Position numbers and translations under genes: made by a program
In this document: positions 42,269-51,081 of the stretch, one piece after another
Numbering within the stretch: position 1 is the first letter of the stretch
Layout of the letters: each line of letters begins with the position of its first letter
Assembly (NCBI GenBank): GCA_038258215.1
Contig: JBBSQC010000019.1
Location: 1-64,000, forward strand
DNA from: Fodinibacter sp038258215
GTDB taxonomy: Bacteria; Actinomycetota; Actinomycetes; Actinomycetales; Dermatophilaceae
DNA: 64,000 nucleotides
Direction: 5' to 3'
Notes under the pieces: model-generated
What the model saw: the letters and a program-made list of their open reading frames with translations, nothing else
Told to the model about the DNA's origin: nothing
The model's database searches: none

Positions 42269-43471
42269 GTGCACGTCCGGCACCTGTCGGTCGCGGACTT
42301 CCGCAGCTACGAGAGCGCCGATCTGCCCCTGGAGCCAGGCATCACCACGCTCGTGGGCCTCAACGGTCAGGGCAAGACCAACCTCGTCGAGGCGATAGGC
42401 TATCTCGCCACCCTGTCGAGCCACCGGGTCGCGAGCGACGCCCCGCTGGTGCGGTTCGGCGCCCCGCAGGCCATCGTGCGCGGGGCCGTCGTCCGCGACG
42501 GGCGCGAGACCCTCGTCGAGCTCGAGGTCACCCCCGGGCGGGCCAACCGGGCCCGGCTCAACCGCTCGCCGATGACCCGGCCGCGTGACGTGCTCGGCAC
42601 CCTGCGCACCGTGCTCTTCGCACCCGAGGACCTCGCCCTGGTCAAGGGTGACCCGAGCGAGAGGCGGCGCTTCGTCGACGACCTCCTCGTGGCTCGGCAG
42701 CCGCGATGGGCGGGGGTGCGCTCGGACTACGACAAGATCCTCAAGCAGCGAGGAGCCCTGTTGAAGTCGGCGGCGCCGGTGCTCCGCCGCGGACGGCGAG
42801 CCGCACGACCGGCATACGACGCCGGCAGTGACGCTGCGGCAGAACGCGACTCGGCGCTGCGCACCCTCGACGTCTGGGACTTCCAGCTCGCCGAGGTCGG
42901 GTCGCACCTGTTGTATGCGCGGCTGCGCCTGTTGCGCGACCTCGCACCGTTGCTGGGTAAGGCCTACGACGAGGTGAGTGCGGGCCAGTCCGACGCCCGG
43001 ATGTCCTACCGGTCCTCGCTGCGAGCGGCCACCGCGGAGCGGCTTGGGGCCGGGGAGGTGCCCGACATCGACGAGCTCCGGGTGGAGATGCTCGCCTCGC
43101 TGGAGGAGGTGCGTGCCGCGGAGGTCGAGCGCGGGGTGTGCCTGGTCGGGCCGCACCGCGACGACATCGTGCTCACCCTCGGTGAGCTCCCGGCCAAGGG
43201 GTATGCCAGCCACGGCGAGAGCTGGTCCTTCGCCCTCGGGCTGAAGCTCGCCGCCTTCCAGCTGCTGCGCCACGACCTGGGCGAGGACCCGGTGCTCATC
43301 CTCGACGACGTCTTCGCCGAGCTCGACACGGGTCGGCGGGAGCGGCTCGCGAGCATGGTGGGCGACTGCGAGCAGGTGCTGATCACCGCCGCGGTCCCGG
43401 CCGACGTCCCGAGCGGGCTCGTCGGCCCCACCTTCTCGGTGACCCTGGGCACGGTGACCCGAGATGACTGA
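42269..43471 (+). CDS. recF: DNA replication/repair protein RecF
   Basis: 400 residues from GTG 42269, seven bases after the gnd stop. Opens VRHLSVADFRSYESADLPL. Walker A is GLNGQGKTNLVEAIGYL. The ABC signature region is SHGESWSFALGLKLAAFQLL, and Walker B is PVLILDDVFAELDTGRRERL. It loads RecA at gapped DNA. The ATG of the next gene lies inside its 3' end. Confidence 0.96.
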   Translation: MHVRHLSVADFRSYESADLPLEPGITTLVGLNGQGKTNLVEAIGYLATLSSHRVASDAPLVRFGAPQAIVRGAVVRDGRETLVELEVTPGRANRARLNRSPMTRPRDVLGTLRTVLFAPEDLALVKGDPSERRRFVDDLLVARQPRWAGVRSDYDKILKQRGALLKSAAPVLRRGRRAARPAYDAGSDAAAERDSALRTLDVWDFQLAEVGSHLLYARLRLLRDLAPLLGKAYDEVSAGQSDARMSYRSSLRAATAERLGAGEVPDIDELRVEMLASLEEVRAAEVERGVCLVGPHRDDIVLTLGELPAKGYASHGESWSFALGLKLAAFQLLRHDLGEDPVLILDDVFAELDTGRRERLASMVGDCEQVLITAAVPADVPSGLVGPTFSVTLGTVTRDD

Positions 43472-44039
43472 CGCTCGCGCCGACGACGCGACCCCCGACC
43501 CCGAACCCCACCCGGGCGTACAGCCCGATACCGGCCCGGACCTCATCGGTGACCCCGACGTCGCCTCGGCCGCGGCCCTCTCGCGGGCTCGAGCCGCCGC
43601 GCGGGCCAAGGGCCTGCGCCCGGGGCTGAAGCCGAAGCGGCGCACCAAGGACATCCCGGCCGCACACCGATCGGATGCCGGTCGCGACCCCCAGCGACTC
43701 GGCGACCAGCTCGACCGGTTCGTCGCCGACCGGGGCTGGGGCGGCGACGTGGCGGTGGGCGCGGTCATCGGACGCTGGCCGCAGATCGTCGGGCCCGAGG
43801 TCTCCAGCCACTGCGCCCCGGTGGAGTTCCGCGACGGGGTGCTCGTCGTGCGTGCCGACTCCAGCGCGTGGGCCACCCAGCTGCGGCTGCTGTCCTCGTC
43901 CCTGTTGGCCCGGCTCGCCACCGACGTGGGGGAGGGCACCGTCCTCGAGATCAAGGTGGTCGGCCCCAGCGCCCCCTCGTGGTCGCGGGGGTCGCGGCGG
44001 GTGCAGGACGGTCGCGGCCCCCGGGACACCTACGGCTGA
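43464..44039 (+). CDS. DUF721 (DciA-like) protein
   Basis: 191 residues. The N-terminal 90 residues are charged and disordered. The C-terminal KH-like DUF721 domain reads VAVGAVIGRWPQIVGPEVSSHC, DGVLVVRADSSAWATQLRLL and GEGTVLEIKVVGP. DUF721/DciA proteins are predicted replicative-helicase operators in bacteria without DnaC. ATG 43464 overlaps the recF stop by eight bases. Position between recF and gyrB matches Mycobacterium Rv0004. Confidence 0.88.
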   Translation: MTDARADDATPDPEPHPGVQPDTGPDLIGDPDVASAAALSRARAAARAKGLRPGLKPKRRTKDIPAAHRSDAGRDPQRLGDQLDRFVADRGWGGDVAVGAVIGRWPQIVGPEVSSHCAPVEFRDGVLVVRADSSAWATQLRLLSSSLLARLATDVGEGTVLEIKVVGPSAPSWSRGSRRVQDGRGPRDTYG

Positions 44040-44061
44040 GCACGACGAGCCACGGCGGCAC

Positions 44062-44067
44062 TAGGGT
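44062..44067 (+). promoter_or_regulatory. -10 box TAGGGT, leaderless start of enoyl-CoA hydratase gene
   Basis: TAGGGT, six bases, then GTG 44074; no Shine-Dalgarno sequence. Confidence 0.65.
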
Positions 44068-44073
44068 CGGGGC

Positions 44074-44820
44074 GTGGCTGACGAACTGGTGCACCGGCAC
44101 GACGAGGACCGGATCGCGGTGCTCACCCTGGACTCCCCGGCCAACCGCAACGCCCTCTCAAAGCGACTGGTTGCCGACCTGTCCGCCCACCTGGCCGAGG
44201 CCGGGGCCGACGAGTCGCTGCACGGCGTGCTCCTGCGCTCCTCGCACCGGGTCTTCTGCTCGGGCGCCGACCTCAAGGAGGCCGCGACCGTCGACATGGT
44301 GGAGTCGGCGCGTTCGATCGTGGCCCTCCAGCGCACGATGGCCGCGCTGCCGGTGCCGGTCGTCTGCCGCCTCGACGGCCCCGTCCGCGCGGGTGGGCTC
44401 GGGCTGGTCGCGACGTCGGACATCGTCGTGTGCCGTGACGACGTCACTTTCGCGCTCACCGAGGTGAGGCTCGGTCTGGCTGCGGCGGCCATCTCGATAT
44501 CACTGCGGCACAGTCTGACTCGGCGTGCGGCATCCGACTGGTTCCTCACCGGCCGGTCGTTCGGCGCGGCCGAGGCCCAGGAGCAGGGTCTGGTGACCCA
44601 CCTCGCCGACGAGGCGTCGATGGATGCCGCCGTGGACGGGGTGCTCGGCGACCTCCGCTCCGGCGCTCGTCAGGGCCTCGTCGAGGCCAAACGGCTGCTC
44701 GGCGCCGACCTCGTGGCGGCCTTCGACGCCCACGGGGAGGAGATGGCCCGCACGTCGGGGTTCCTCTTCCACTCCGACGTCGCGCAGGAGCGGATGGCGG
44801 CGGCCCTGCGGCGGGCCTGA
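44074..44820 (+). CDS. enoyl-CoA hydratase/isomerase family protein
   Basis: 248 residues. Crotonase fold: ALLTLDSPANRNALS-type start (VLTLDSPANRNALSKRLV), the oxyanion-hole segment SHRVFCSGADLKEA, and VCRLDGPVRAGGLGLVATSDIVV. The catalytic Glu pair usual for hydration is not fully clear (FALTEVRLGLAAAAIS keeps one Glu), so the exact reaction is open. GTG start with leaderless -10. It is convergent with the FGE gene, only 19 bases apart. Confidence 0.9.
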   Translation: MADELVHRHDEDRIAVLTLDSPANRNALSKRLVADLSAHLAEAGADESLHGVLLRSSHRVFCSGADLKEAATVDMVESARSIVALQRTMAALPVPVVCRLDGPVRAGGLGLVATSDIVVCRDDVTFALTEVRLGLAAAAISISLRHSLTRRAASDWFLTGRSFGAAEAQEQGLVTHLADEASMDAAVDGVLGDLRSGARQGLVEAKRLLGADLVAAFDAHGEEMARTSGFLFHSDVAQERMAAALRRA

Positions 44821-44839
44821 GCGCACCCGGGGCGCCAGG

Positions 44840-45778
44840 TCAGCCGACGACCCGGAACCCGAGGTTGCCGGTGGTGCTGTCGGGGGTGTTGGCACTGCGG
44901 GAGTCGACCCGGTAGCGCCAGCAGTAGCTCTCGTGGCACAGGTAGGACCCACCGCGCATGACCCGGGCCTGGCCGGACCCCGGCCCCCGCGGGTCCACGC
45001 GTGGTGAGCGCTGGTAGTAGGTCGGGTCGAACCAGTCCGAGCACCACTCCCACACGTTCCCGGTCATCTCGTGCAGGCCGAGGTCGTTGGCCGGATAGGT
45101 GCCCACCGGGCAGGTGCCCACCCACCCGTCCGCACCCGTGTCGTGCTGGGGGAAGGACCCCTGGTAGACGTTCATCCTGTGCTCGCCGAGGGGCTCGCGC
45201 TCCTCGCCCCAGGGGTAGTGCGAGCCCTCACGCCCACCTCGGGCGGCACGCTCCCACTCCGCCTCCGTGGGCAGTCGCGTTCCGCTCCAGGCGCAGTATG
45301 CCGTTGCGTCGAGCCAGCTGACGTGGACCACGGGGTGGTCACCACGCCCGTCGAGGGTGCTCTGTGGCCCCTCCGGGTGGCGCCAGTCGGCCCCGAGCAC
45401 CTCCCGCCACCAGGGTGTCGCGGCGACTGCGCGCGTGGCCGGGAAGTCGTCGGGGAGCAACCCTCCGAACACGAAGGAGTTGCCGAACTGCTCTGCGGTG
45501 GAACGGTGCCCGGTCGCGTCGGCGAACGACGTGAACTCGTCGTTGGTGACCGTGTGGCGCCCGATGGCGAAGGCCCCGAGCTCCACCTGGTGGGCGGGTC
45601 CCTCCCCGTCCGCGCGGTAGCCCCGAGGGTCGTCGGTGCCCATGCCGAACACTCCTGCGGGAACCGCGACGAGGTCCGGTGCGACTGCTCGGCTCGAGCC
45701 GATGCCCTGGAGGGGTGACGGCGCGGTCGTCGGTCGCCGGCCCTCCGGCCGGGGGGGACCACAGCAGGTGCTCACCAT
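44840..45778 (-). CDS. formylglycine-generating enzyme (FGE/SUMF1 family)
   Basis: 312 residues from ATG 45778. The N-terminus has the STCCGPPRPEG motif typical of bacterial FGEs. The core carries GTRLPTEAEWERAARGG, DLGLHEMTGNVWEWCSDW and RVMRGGSYLCHESYCWRYR, with the copper-binding Cys281 and Cys286. The enzyme oxidises a Cys in sulfatases to formylglycine. No sulfatase lies in this window. No clear ribosome site is visible before the start. Confidence 0.93.
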   Translation of the reverse strand: MVSTCCGPPRPEGRRPTTAPSPLQGIGSSRAVAPDLVAVPAGVFGMGTDDPRGYRADGEGPAHQVELGAFAIGRHTVTNDEFTSFADATGHRSTAEQFGNSFVFGGLLPDDFPATRAVAATPWWREVLGADWRHPEGPQSTLDGRGDHPVVHVSWLDATAYCAWSGTRLPTEAEWERAARGGREGSHYPWGEEREPLGEHRMNVYQGSFPQHDTGADGWVGTCPVGTYPANDLGLHEMTGNVWEWCSDWFDPTYYQRSPRVDPRGPGSGQARVMRGGSYLCHESYCWRYRVDSRSANTPDSTTGNLGFRVVG

Positions 45779-45829
45779 CTAAGTCAACCCCATCGCGGCG
45801 CGGCAGGGCCGGGGGGCCGGGACCTCCGC

Positions 45830-45849
45830 TAGCGTCGTCCCGGGACGAC
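45830..45849 (+). promoter_or_regulatory. -10 box TAGCGT and overlapping 16-bp palindrome upstream of sulP gene
   Basis: TAGCGT at 45830-45835 is followed by a perfect GTCGTCCC/GGGACGAC palindrome (45834-45849) that covers the predicted start of transcription. A repressor site is plausible. Confidence 0.5.
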
Positions 45850-45919
45850 TGCGACCGGGGTCCGTCGTCCCGTGGCTCCAGCCCCGTCGTCGTCCGGGCC
45901 CCAGTGCGAGGTGCGCTCC

Positions 45920-47638
45920 ATGCCAGACCAGAGTTCGTATGAGCCCCTGGTCGCGTCCCGGCCGCGCAACCTCGGGACCCTGCTGCCGCTGACCCGGTGG
46001 CTCCCGCGCTACCGGTGGGGAAAGGACTTCCCTGCCGACCTGGTCGCGGGCATCGCGGTCGCCGCGCTGCTCATCCCGGAGTCGATGGGGTATGCCGGGG
46101 TCGCGGGGGTGCCGACCCAGGTGGCCCTCTACGCCGCGCTCGCCGCGTGCTTCGCCTACGCGGTGACCGGCGGAACCTCCATCCTCGTCGTGGGCCCGGC
46201 CTCCGCAGTGGCCGCCCTGTCGGCCTCGATCGTCGCGGACCTGTCCCAGGACATGGACCCCGTGGTGGTGACCGCGGGGCTGGCGCTGGTCTCGGGGGTG
46301 CTGCTCGTCGTGGCCGGGGTGCTGCGACTGGGTTGGATCGTCAACTTCATCTCACGCCCCGTGCTGCACGCCTTCATCGCCGGCCTGTCCATCTCGATCA
46401 TCATCGGCCAGCTCGACGGGCTCTTCGGCGTGGAGGTCGAGGGCGACTCGGCGGTCGCCCGGCTCGTCCACACCGTGGCCGGCATCGGGCGGTGGCAGTG
46501 GCTCACGGTGGGCATCGGGGTGGGCGCCGTGGTCTCGCTGCTCCTGCTCGAGCGCCTCGTGCCGAAGATCCCGGCCGCCGTCGTCGTCGTCGCGATCGGG
46601 ATCGTCCTGGTCGTGGTGTTCGACCTGGCCTCGCGCGGGGTCTCCGTCGTGGGGGACATCCCCCAGGGGCTGCCCTCGGTCGGGGTCCCCGAGCTGAGCG
46701 GCATCCGGTGGTTCGAGCTGGTGGCCGGCGGCCTCTCGCTCATCCTCGTGGGGTTCTCGGAGGGTTACGCCTCGGCGAGCTCGGTCGCGAGCACGACCGG
46801 CGAGGACGTCGACCCCGACCAGGAGCTCATCGGCAGCGGCGCGGCCAACATCGCCTCCGGCCTGGTCGGAGGGCTCGCGGTGAGTGGCAGCCTCTCGAAG
46901 TCGGCGGCGGCCCAGAGTGCGGGGGCACGCAGCCAGGTGAGCAACATGGTGGCCGGCCTGGTGGTGCTCGCCACGCTGCTCTTCCTCGCGCCGGTGTTCG
47001 AGGAGCTGCCCGAGCCGGTGCTCGCCGCTGTCGTCATCGTCGCGGTGCTCCGCTCCGCCGACCCCCGCCGGGTCACGGCCCTCTGGGCGGTCAACCGGTT
47101 CGACTTCGCGGCGGGGGTGGTCACCTTCACGCTCGTGCTCGTCTGGGAGACCCTTCCCGCGATGGTCGTCGGGGTGCTGCTGTCGCTCGCCTTCGTCGTG
47201 CGCCGCGCCAGCTTCCCTGACGTCGTCGAGCTGCGGCGCTCCACCGACGGCGCGTTCCGGGCGTTCCGGGCACCCCGGGCGCCGCGTTCCGCGCCGGGTT
47301 CCGAGAGTGCGGGGCCCGAGCCCACCGCGGTGGCCGTGCTGCGGTTCGAGGCCCCCCTGATCTACGCCAACGCCGACCGCTTCGGTCGGGCGGCCCAGGT
47401 GCTGGCCTCCCGGCCCGGGGTCACCCGGTTGGTCATCGACGCGGAGATGGTCTCCGATCTCGACGCGAGCGGCGCCGAGCGGCTTGCCGCGCTCGACGAC
47501 GACCTCGTCGAGCAGGGGGTCGACCTGCACCTGGCCCGGGTCCACACTCGTGCCCGCGAGCAGATCGAGCGCTCGCACCTGCACGACCGCTTCGCCGGCC
47601 GCACCCACGACACCCTGACCCAGGCCTGCCCCGTATAG
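45920..47638 (+). CDS. SulP/SLC26-family anion transporter with STAS domain
   Basis: 572 residues from ATG 45920 (GAGGTG six bases upstream). A membrane domain of 10-14 helices includes DLVAGIAVAALLIPESMGYAGVAGV and the family stretch GGTSILVVGPASAVAAL. The C-terminal cytosolic STAS domain is near 470-560 (TAVAVLRFEAPLIYANADRF; DLDASGAERLAALDDDL). Members carry sulfate, bicarbonate or dicarboxylates; the substrate is not readable. No carbonic anhydrase is adjacent. Confidence 0.93.
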   Translation: MPDQSSYEPLVASRPRNLGTLLPLTRWLPRYRWGKDFPADLVAGIAVAALLIPESMGYAGVAGVPTQVALYAALAACFAYAVTGGTSILVVGPASAVAALSASIVADLSQDMDPVVVTAGLALVSGVLLVVAGVLRLGWIVNFISRPVLHAFIAGLSISIIIGQLDGLFGVEVEGDSAVARLVHTVAGIGRWQWLTVGIGVGAVVSLLLLERLVPKIPAAVVVVAIGIVLVVVFDLASRGVSVVGDIPQGLPSVGVPELSGIRWFELVAGGLSLILVGFSEGYASASSVASTTGEDVDPDQELIGSGAANIASGLVGGLAVSGSLSKSAAAQSAGARSQVSNMVAGLVVLATLLFLAPVFEELPEPVLAAVVIVAVLRSADPRRVTALWAVNRFDFAAGVVTFTLVLVWETLPAMVVGVLLSLAFVVRRASFPDVVELRRSTDGAFRAFRAPRAPRSAPGSESAGPEPTAVAVLRFEAPLIYANADRFGRAAQVLASRPGVTRLVIDAEMVSDLDASGAERLAALDDDLVEQGVDLHLARVHTRAREQIERSHLHDRFAGRTHDTLTQACPV

Positions 47639-47722
47639 GTACCCGGCTCGGGTCCTTGGTCCCGTGGCGCGCTCAAGCGTCGGATGATGGTGAAACACCG
47701 TCGTGGCAGCGGACCCAGGCGC

Positions 47723-47728
47723 TATCTT
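47723..47728 (+). promoter_or_regulatory. -10 box TATCTT, leaderless start of small membrane protein gene
   Basis: TATCTT, six bases, then ATG 47735. Confidence 0.65.
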
Positions 47729-47734
47729 CTGGCC

Positions 47735-47983
47735 ATGGGTGACTCCCAGGTCGCGGTGCAGCCCGCTCAGACTCGTCGCCAGGTCCTCGCCCTCGGCCTC
47801 GGCCTCGGCGGTGGTGTGGTGGTGTTCGTCCTCGCGCTCGTGGTCACGGTGGTGGTCGTCAGCATGCGCGGAACGGCACCGGACGAGGGCGTCGTCCCCA
47901 CGCCGACCATCACGCTCGTCCTCTTCGCGCTCGCAGCCGCCTGCGTCGCCGCAGGCTTCTGGCGGGTGACAGCACGAGGGTGA
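47735..47983 (+). CDS. small two-helix membrane protein of unknown function
   Basis: 82 residues. Two hydrophobic helices (LGLGLGGGVVVFVLALVVTVVVVSM and ITLVLFALAAACVAAGFW) joined by a short polar loop. No family recognised. The leaderless -10 supports the start. Its last 74 bases overlap the 3' end of the truncated AI-2E transporter gene on the other strand. Confidence 0.75.
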   Translation: MGDSQVAVQPAQTRRQVLALGLGLGGGVVVFVLALVVTVVVVSMRGTAPDEGVVPTPTITLVLFALAAACVAAGFWRVTARG

Positions 47984-48683
47984 CGAACACGCCCTGGATC
48001 GCCGAGATGATGGTGCGGGCCCGGGAGTTGACGCGCAGGGTGCTCGCGGCCTGGCCCAGGATCCGCTCGGCCTGCTCGCGCTGCGGGGCCGGCCTGGAGG
48101 CGACGGCGCGAGCGATCATCCCGTGACCGTCCTTGAGCAGGTAGAACAGCAGGACCAGGGCGAGGACGAGCCCCGACACCAGCCCCACCGCCGAGCCGAT
48201 CAGCTCGGTGAGCGAGACCCCGGCTCCGCGCAGGAGCACCGAGCCGGCACCGTCGAGGTCGAGCTGGAGGCTGTCGATGAACCCGGCGAACGTGGGGGTT
48301 CCGACGATGTCGGCCAGCGACCCCCAGGCCTTCTCGAGCTGCGCCGACAGCTCGTCGGAGCGGTCACCCACCCCGATGGCGACCATGGCCACCATCGCCA
48401 TCGCGAAGACCACGACGAGCGAGGTGATGGCCGCCGCCCCGACCCCACGTGGGACACCGCGGCGCTGCAGGGCGTCGACCGCGGGTGCCACCGCCACCGC
48501 AGCCACGACGGCGATCATCAGCGGGACCACGAGGTCGCTCAGGGCCGCCAGCGTCGTGACGAGGAGGGTCAGTGCCAGCAGGGAGCCGATGAACGCCCAG
48601 GACCACCACGCGGCGCGTTGCGTCCACAGCGGGAGCACCCCGACCCCGGTGCTCTGCTCCCGACCCCTCCTGGCGTAGCGCAC
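47910..48683 (-). pseudogene. truncated AI-2E (PerM-like) family transporter
   Basis: 257 residues from GTG 48683, two bases after the Gap-like gene stop. Membrane helices near the N-terminus and the family stretch SRARTIISAIQGVFVTLVL are present. Here the homologous part ends at about 47975: instead of the remaining three or four helices (about 100 residues in full-length members), the frame gives a short Arg-rich tail (SPARSLRRRRRLRARRGRA) read antisense to the small membrane protein gene. This looks like a deletion joining the gene to new sequence. Function is probably lost. Confidence 0.75.
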
Positions 48684-48685
48684 GC

Positions 48686-49351
48686 TCAGAGCAGGATCGA
48701 CAGCCCGTCCCCGAGCACCTTGGCCCCGAGGACGAGGAACAGCACGGTCATGACCGTGGCGGTGTTGGCGGTGAGCCAGTCCTTCATGGAGTTCAGCACC
48801 GGCTCCGCCTTCTCCTTCGCGGTGAGGTAGGCGAGGGTGGGCACGATGATCGTCACGGATGCGACGAGCACGAACACCAGGGCCACGACCACCTGCGACC
48901 CGGCCCCGAGCCCGGCTCCGCTGATCGTCGCGGCCGCCGCGATGGTCAGGCCGAGGTTCTTCGGGTTGGGCACCGTGAGGAGCAGGCCGAGACCTACGGC
49001 CTTCACGGGCGTGAGGGTGTCGATCGAGGCCATCCACCCCGGCGTCTCGGGCTCGGCGCCGGGCTGCGGGCGGCCGCTCCACTGCTTCCAGGCGAGGAAG
49101 AGGAAGAGCAGGCCGATGAGCAGCTTGAGCAGGCCGCCGACGGTGGAGCCCTCGCCGTCGGAGCTCTCCACGCCGATCGCGAGCACCACGAGGGACAGCC
49201 CGGTGAGGCCGAGGACCCAGCCGAGCAGGAACGCGAGGCTGTTGCGGGCGGCCGATGCCGAGAACAGCATGAGGATGAGCGCGATGATCGGGACGGGGCT
49301 GATCGCCACCCCCACCGCGTTGCCGAGGATCGCTCCGATGGTGCTGCCCAC
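48686..49351 (-). CDS. GAP-family membrane exporter
   Basis: 221 residues from GTG 49351; ATG 49399 is an alternative. Six hydrophobic helices. The family start is VGSTIGAILGNAVGVAISPVPIIALILMLF, then LLTVPNPKNLGLTIAAAATISGAG. Gap proteins were named for glycolipid export in mycobacteria; the fold is LysE-like. The substrate is unknown. It is followed after two bases by the truncated AI-2E gene. Confidence 0.85.
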   Translation of the reverse strand: MGSTIGAILGNAVGVAISPVPIIALILMLFSASAARNSLAFLLGWVLGLTGLSLVVLAIGVESSDGEGSTVGGLLKLLIGLLFLFLAWKQWSGRPQPGAEPETPGWMASIDTLTPVKAVGLGLLLTVPNPKNLGLTIAAAATISGAGLGAGSQVVVALVFVLVASVTIIVPTLAYLTAKEKAEPVLNSMKDWLTANTATVMTVLFLVLGAKVLGDGLSILL

Positions 49352-49473
49352 TGTGTCTTCGCTCGCCGCTGGGTTGGCTGTGGGCACATTCTGGCCCATG
49401 ACCGCGCACCGAGGAGGGCCGCCGCGCAGCACTTCGACGCGGTGTCGGGGTCGCGGCTTTCAGCGGCGAGGGG

Positions 49474-49479
49474 CACAGT
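49474..49479 (+). promoter_or_regulatory. -10-like CACAGT, leaderless start of M4 protease gene
   Basis: CACAGT, six bases, then ATG 49486; same spacing as the stronger leaderless promoters. Confidence 0.5.
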
Positions 49480-49485
49480 GGTCGC

Positions 49486-51054
49486 ATGCCGTCCACAGCC
49501 GATTCCCTGCCCGCCGCCTCGAGGACGGGCGCGCGCTGCAGCATCGTCCCGCCCTACCTGCTCGAGGCGATGCTCGGCTCCGGCGACCCGACGCTCGTCG
49601 CACACGCCGAGGCGACCCTCGACACCGACGCCCGGTTCCGGTTGGGGATGCGCACGGCCGAGGCGCGCCCCCGGGCCGGTGAGCGGTCGACGCTCCCACG
49701 GGTGGCGCCCGGCACCGAGGAGGGCCCGGAGCGGGTGATCCACGATGCGCAGCAGGGCACCGAGCTGCCCGGTGTCGTCGTGCGATCCGAGGGCGACCCC
49801 CCGACCGAGGACCGCGCGGTGACCGAGGCCTACGACGGCCTCGGTGCCACGTGGGACCTGTGGCAGAGCGCCTACGGCCGCACCTCCCTCGACGGGAAGG
49901 GGCTCCCCCTGTTGGCCAGCGTGCACTTCGGCCAGATGTACGACAACGCGTTCTGGGACGGCAGCCAGATGGTCTTCGGCGACGGGGACGGCGTGGTGTT
50001 CCTCCCGTTCACGCGCAGCCTCGACGTCATCGGGCACGAGCTCGCGCACGGGGTCACCCAGTACACGTCCGGCCTGAACTACCAGGGCCAGTCCGGTGCG
50101 CTCAACGAGTCGGTCTCCGACGTGTTCGGCGTGCTCGTCAAGCAGCGCAGCCTGGGCCAGGATGCCGCCGCGGCCGACTGGCTGATCGGCGCCGAGCTGC
50201 TCGCGCCGGGCGTCCAGGGTGTCGCGCTGCGGTCGATGGCGGCCCCGGGCACGGCCTATGACGACCCACGCCTGGGCACCGACCCCCAGCCGGCGCACTT
50301 CGCTGACTACGTCGACACCACCGACGACAACGGCGGCGTGCACATCAACTCCGGCATCCCCAACAAGGCCTTCCACGTGCTGGCCACCACGCTCGGCGGT
50401 CCCGCGTGGGAGGTGGCGGGCCAGATCTGGTTCGACACGATCACCGGCGAGATCATGGCCGACTGCGACTTCTCGACCTTTGCGGGGCTCACCATCGCGG
50501 CCGCCGTGGCGCGGCACGGCGACGGGGGGCCCGAGGCGGGCGCCGTGCGCGCGGGCTGGGACGCGGTGGGGGTTCCGTATGCCGGCCCGCCTGCAGCCGG
50601 CGAGCCGGCCCCACCGGACGATGCCCCAACCACCGGCGACGCACCGACCACCGACGACGCACCAGCATGCGACGACCCAGCAGGTGACGATCCAGCAGGT
50701 GGCGACCCGTCCAACGGCGACGTCCCCGCGGGGGGCGGTCGCGCTCCCACCCCCGACACCCGGGTCAGCGTCCGGCGCACCGGAGGGTTTGCGGGTCTGC
50801 GCCGAGAGCGCACGGTCGCCCTGGGCGAGATGCCCGAGACGGACGCGCACGCCTGGCGGGGGCTGCTGGCCCAGGACCGTCTTGCCACCCTGGCGGGGGA
50901 GCCCGGCTCGGGCGGTGCCCAGCCCGACACCTACTGCTACGGCGTGCGGTGCGACGTCCCGCCCCTCGACGTCGAGCTCAGGGAGCCGGTGCTGAGCGAG
51001 GAGGTCCGCACCCTCTTCGAGCGCACCCTGGGCCACGGTGGGCCCGAAGCCTGA
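49486..51054 (+). CDS. protealysin-like M4 metallopeptidase with C-terminal emfourin-like domain
   Basis: 522 residues, no signal peptide. A short protealysin-type propeptide (CSIVPPYLLEAML, 18-30) precedes the M4 catalytic domain. Zinc residues are HELAH (184-188) and Glu208 in NESVSD; NSGIPNKAFH holds the substrate-binding His297. After a Asp/Pro/Ala/Thr-rich linker (about 366-424), residues 426-514 (RVSVRRTGGFAGLRRERTVAL ... DTYCYGVRCD) resemble emfourin, the small protein inhibitor encoded next to protealysin in Serratia. A protease fused to its own inhibitor domain is inferred. The leaderless -10-like box supports the start. Confidence 0.88.
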   Translation: MPSTADSLPAASRTGARCSIVPPYLLEAMLGSGDPTLVAHAEATLDTDARFRLGMRTAEARPRAGERSTLPRVAPGTEEGPERVIHDAQQGTELPGVVVRSEGDPPTEDRAVTEAYDGLGATWDLWQSAYGRTSLDGKGLPLLASVHFGQMYDNAFWDGSQMVFGDGDGVVFLPFTRSLDVIGHELAHGVTQYTSGLNYQGQSGALNESVSDVFGVLVKQRSLGQDAAAADWLIGAELLAPGVQGVALRSMAAPGTAYDDPRLGTDPQPAHFADYVDTTDDNGGVHINSGIPNKAFHVLATTLGGPAWEVAGQIWFDTITGEIMADCDFSTFAGLTIAAAVARHGDGGPEAGAVRAGWDAVGVPYAGPPAAGEPAPPDDAPTTGDAPTTDDAPACDDPAGDDPAGGDPSNGDVPAGGGRAPTPDTRVSVRRTGGFAGLRRERTVALGEMPETDAHAWRGLLAQDRLATLAGEPGSGGAQPDTYCYGVRCDVPPLDVELREPVLSEEVRTLFERTLGHGGPEA

Positions 51055-51069
51055 CCCGGCGCACCGGCA

Positions 51070-51075
51070 TACGAT
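51070..51075 (+). promoter_or_regulatory. -10 box TACGAT, leaderless start of thioesterase gene
   Basis: TACGAT, six bases, then GTG 51082. Confidence 0.65.
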
Positions 51076-51081
51076 CCGGGG

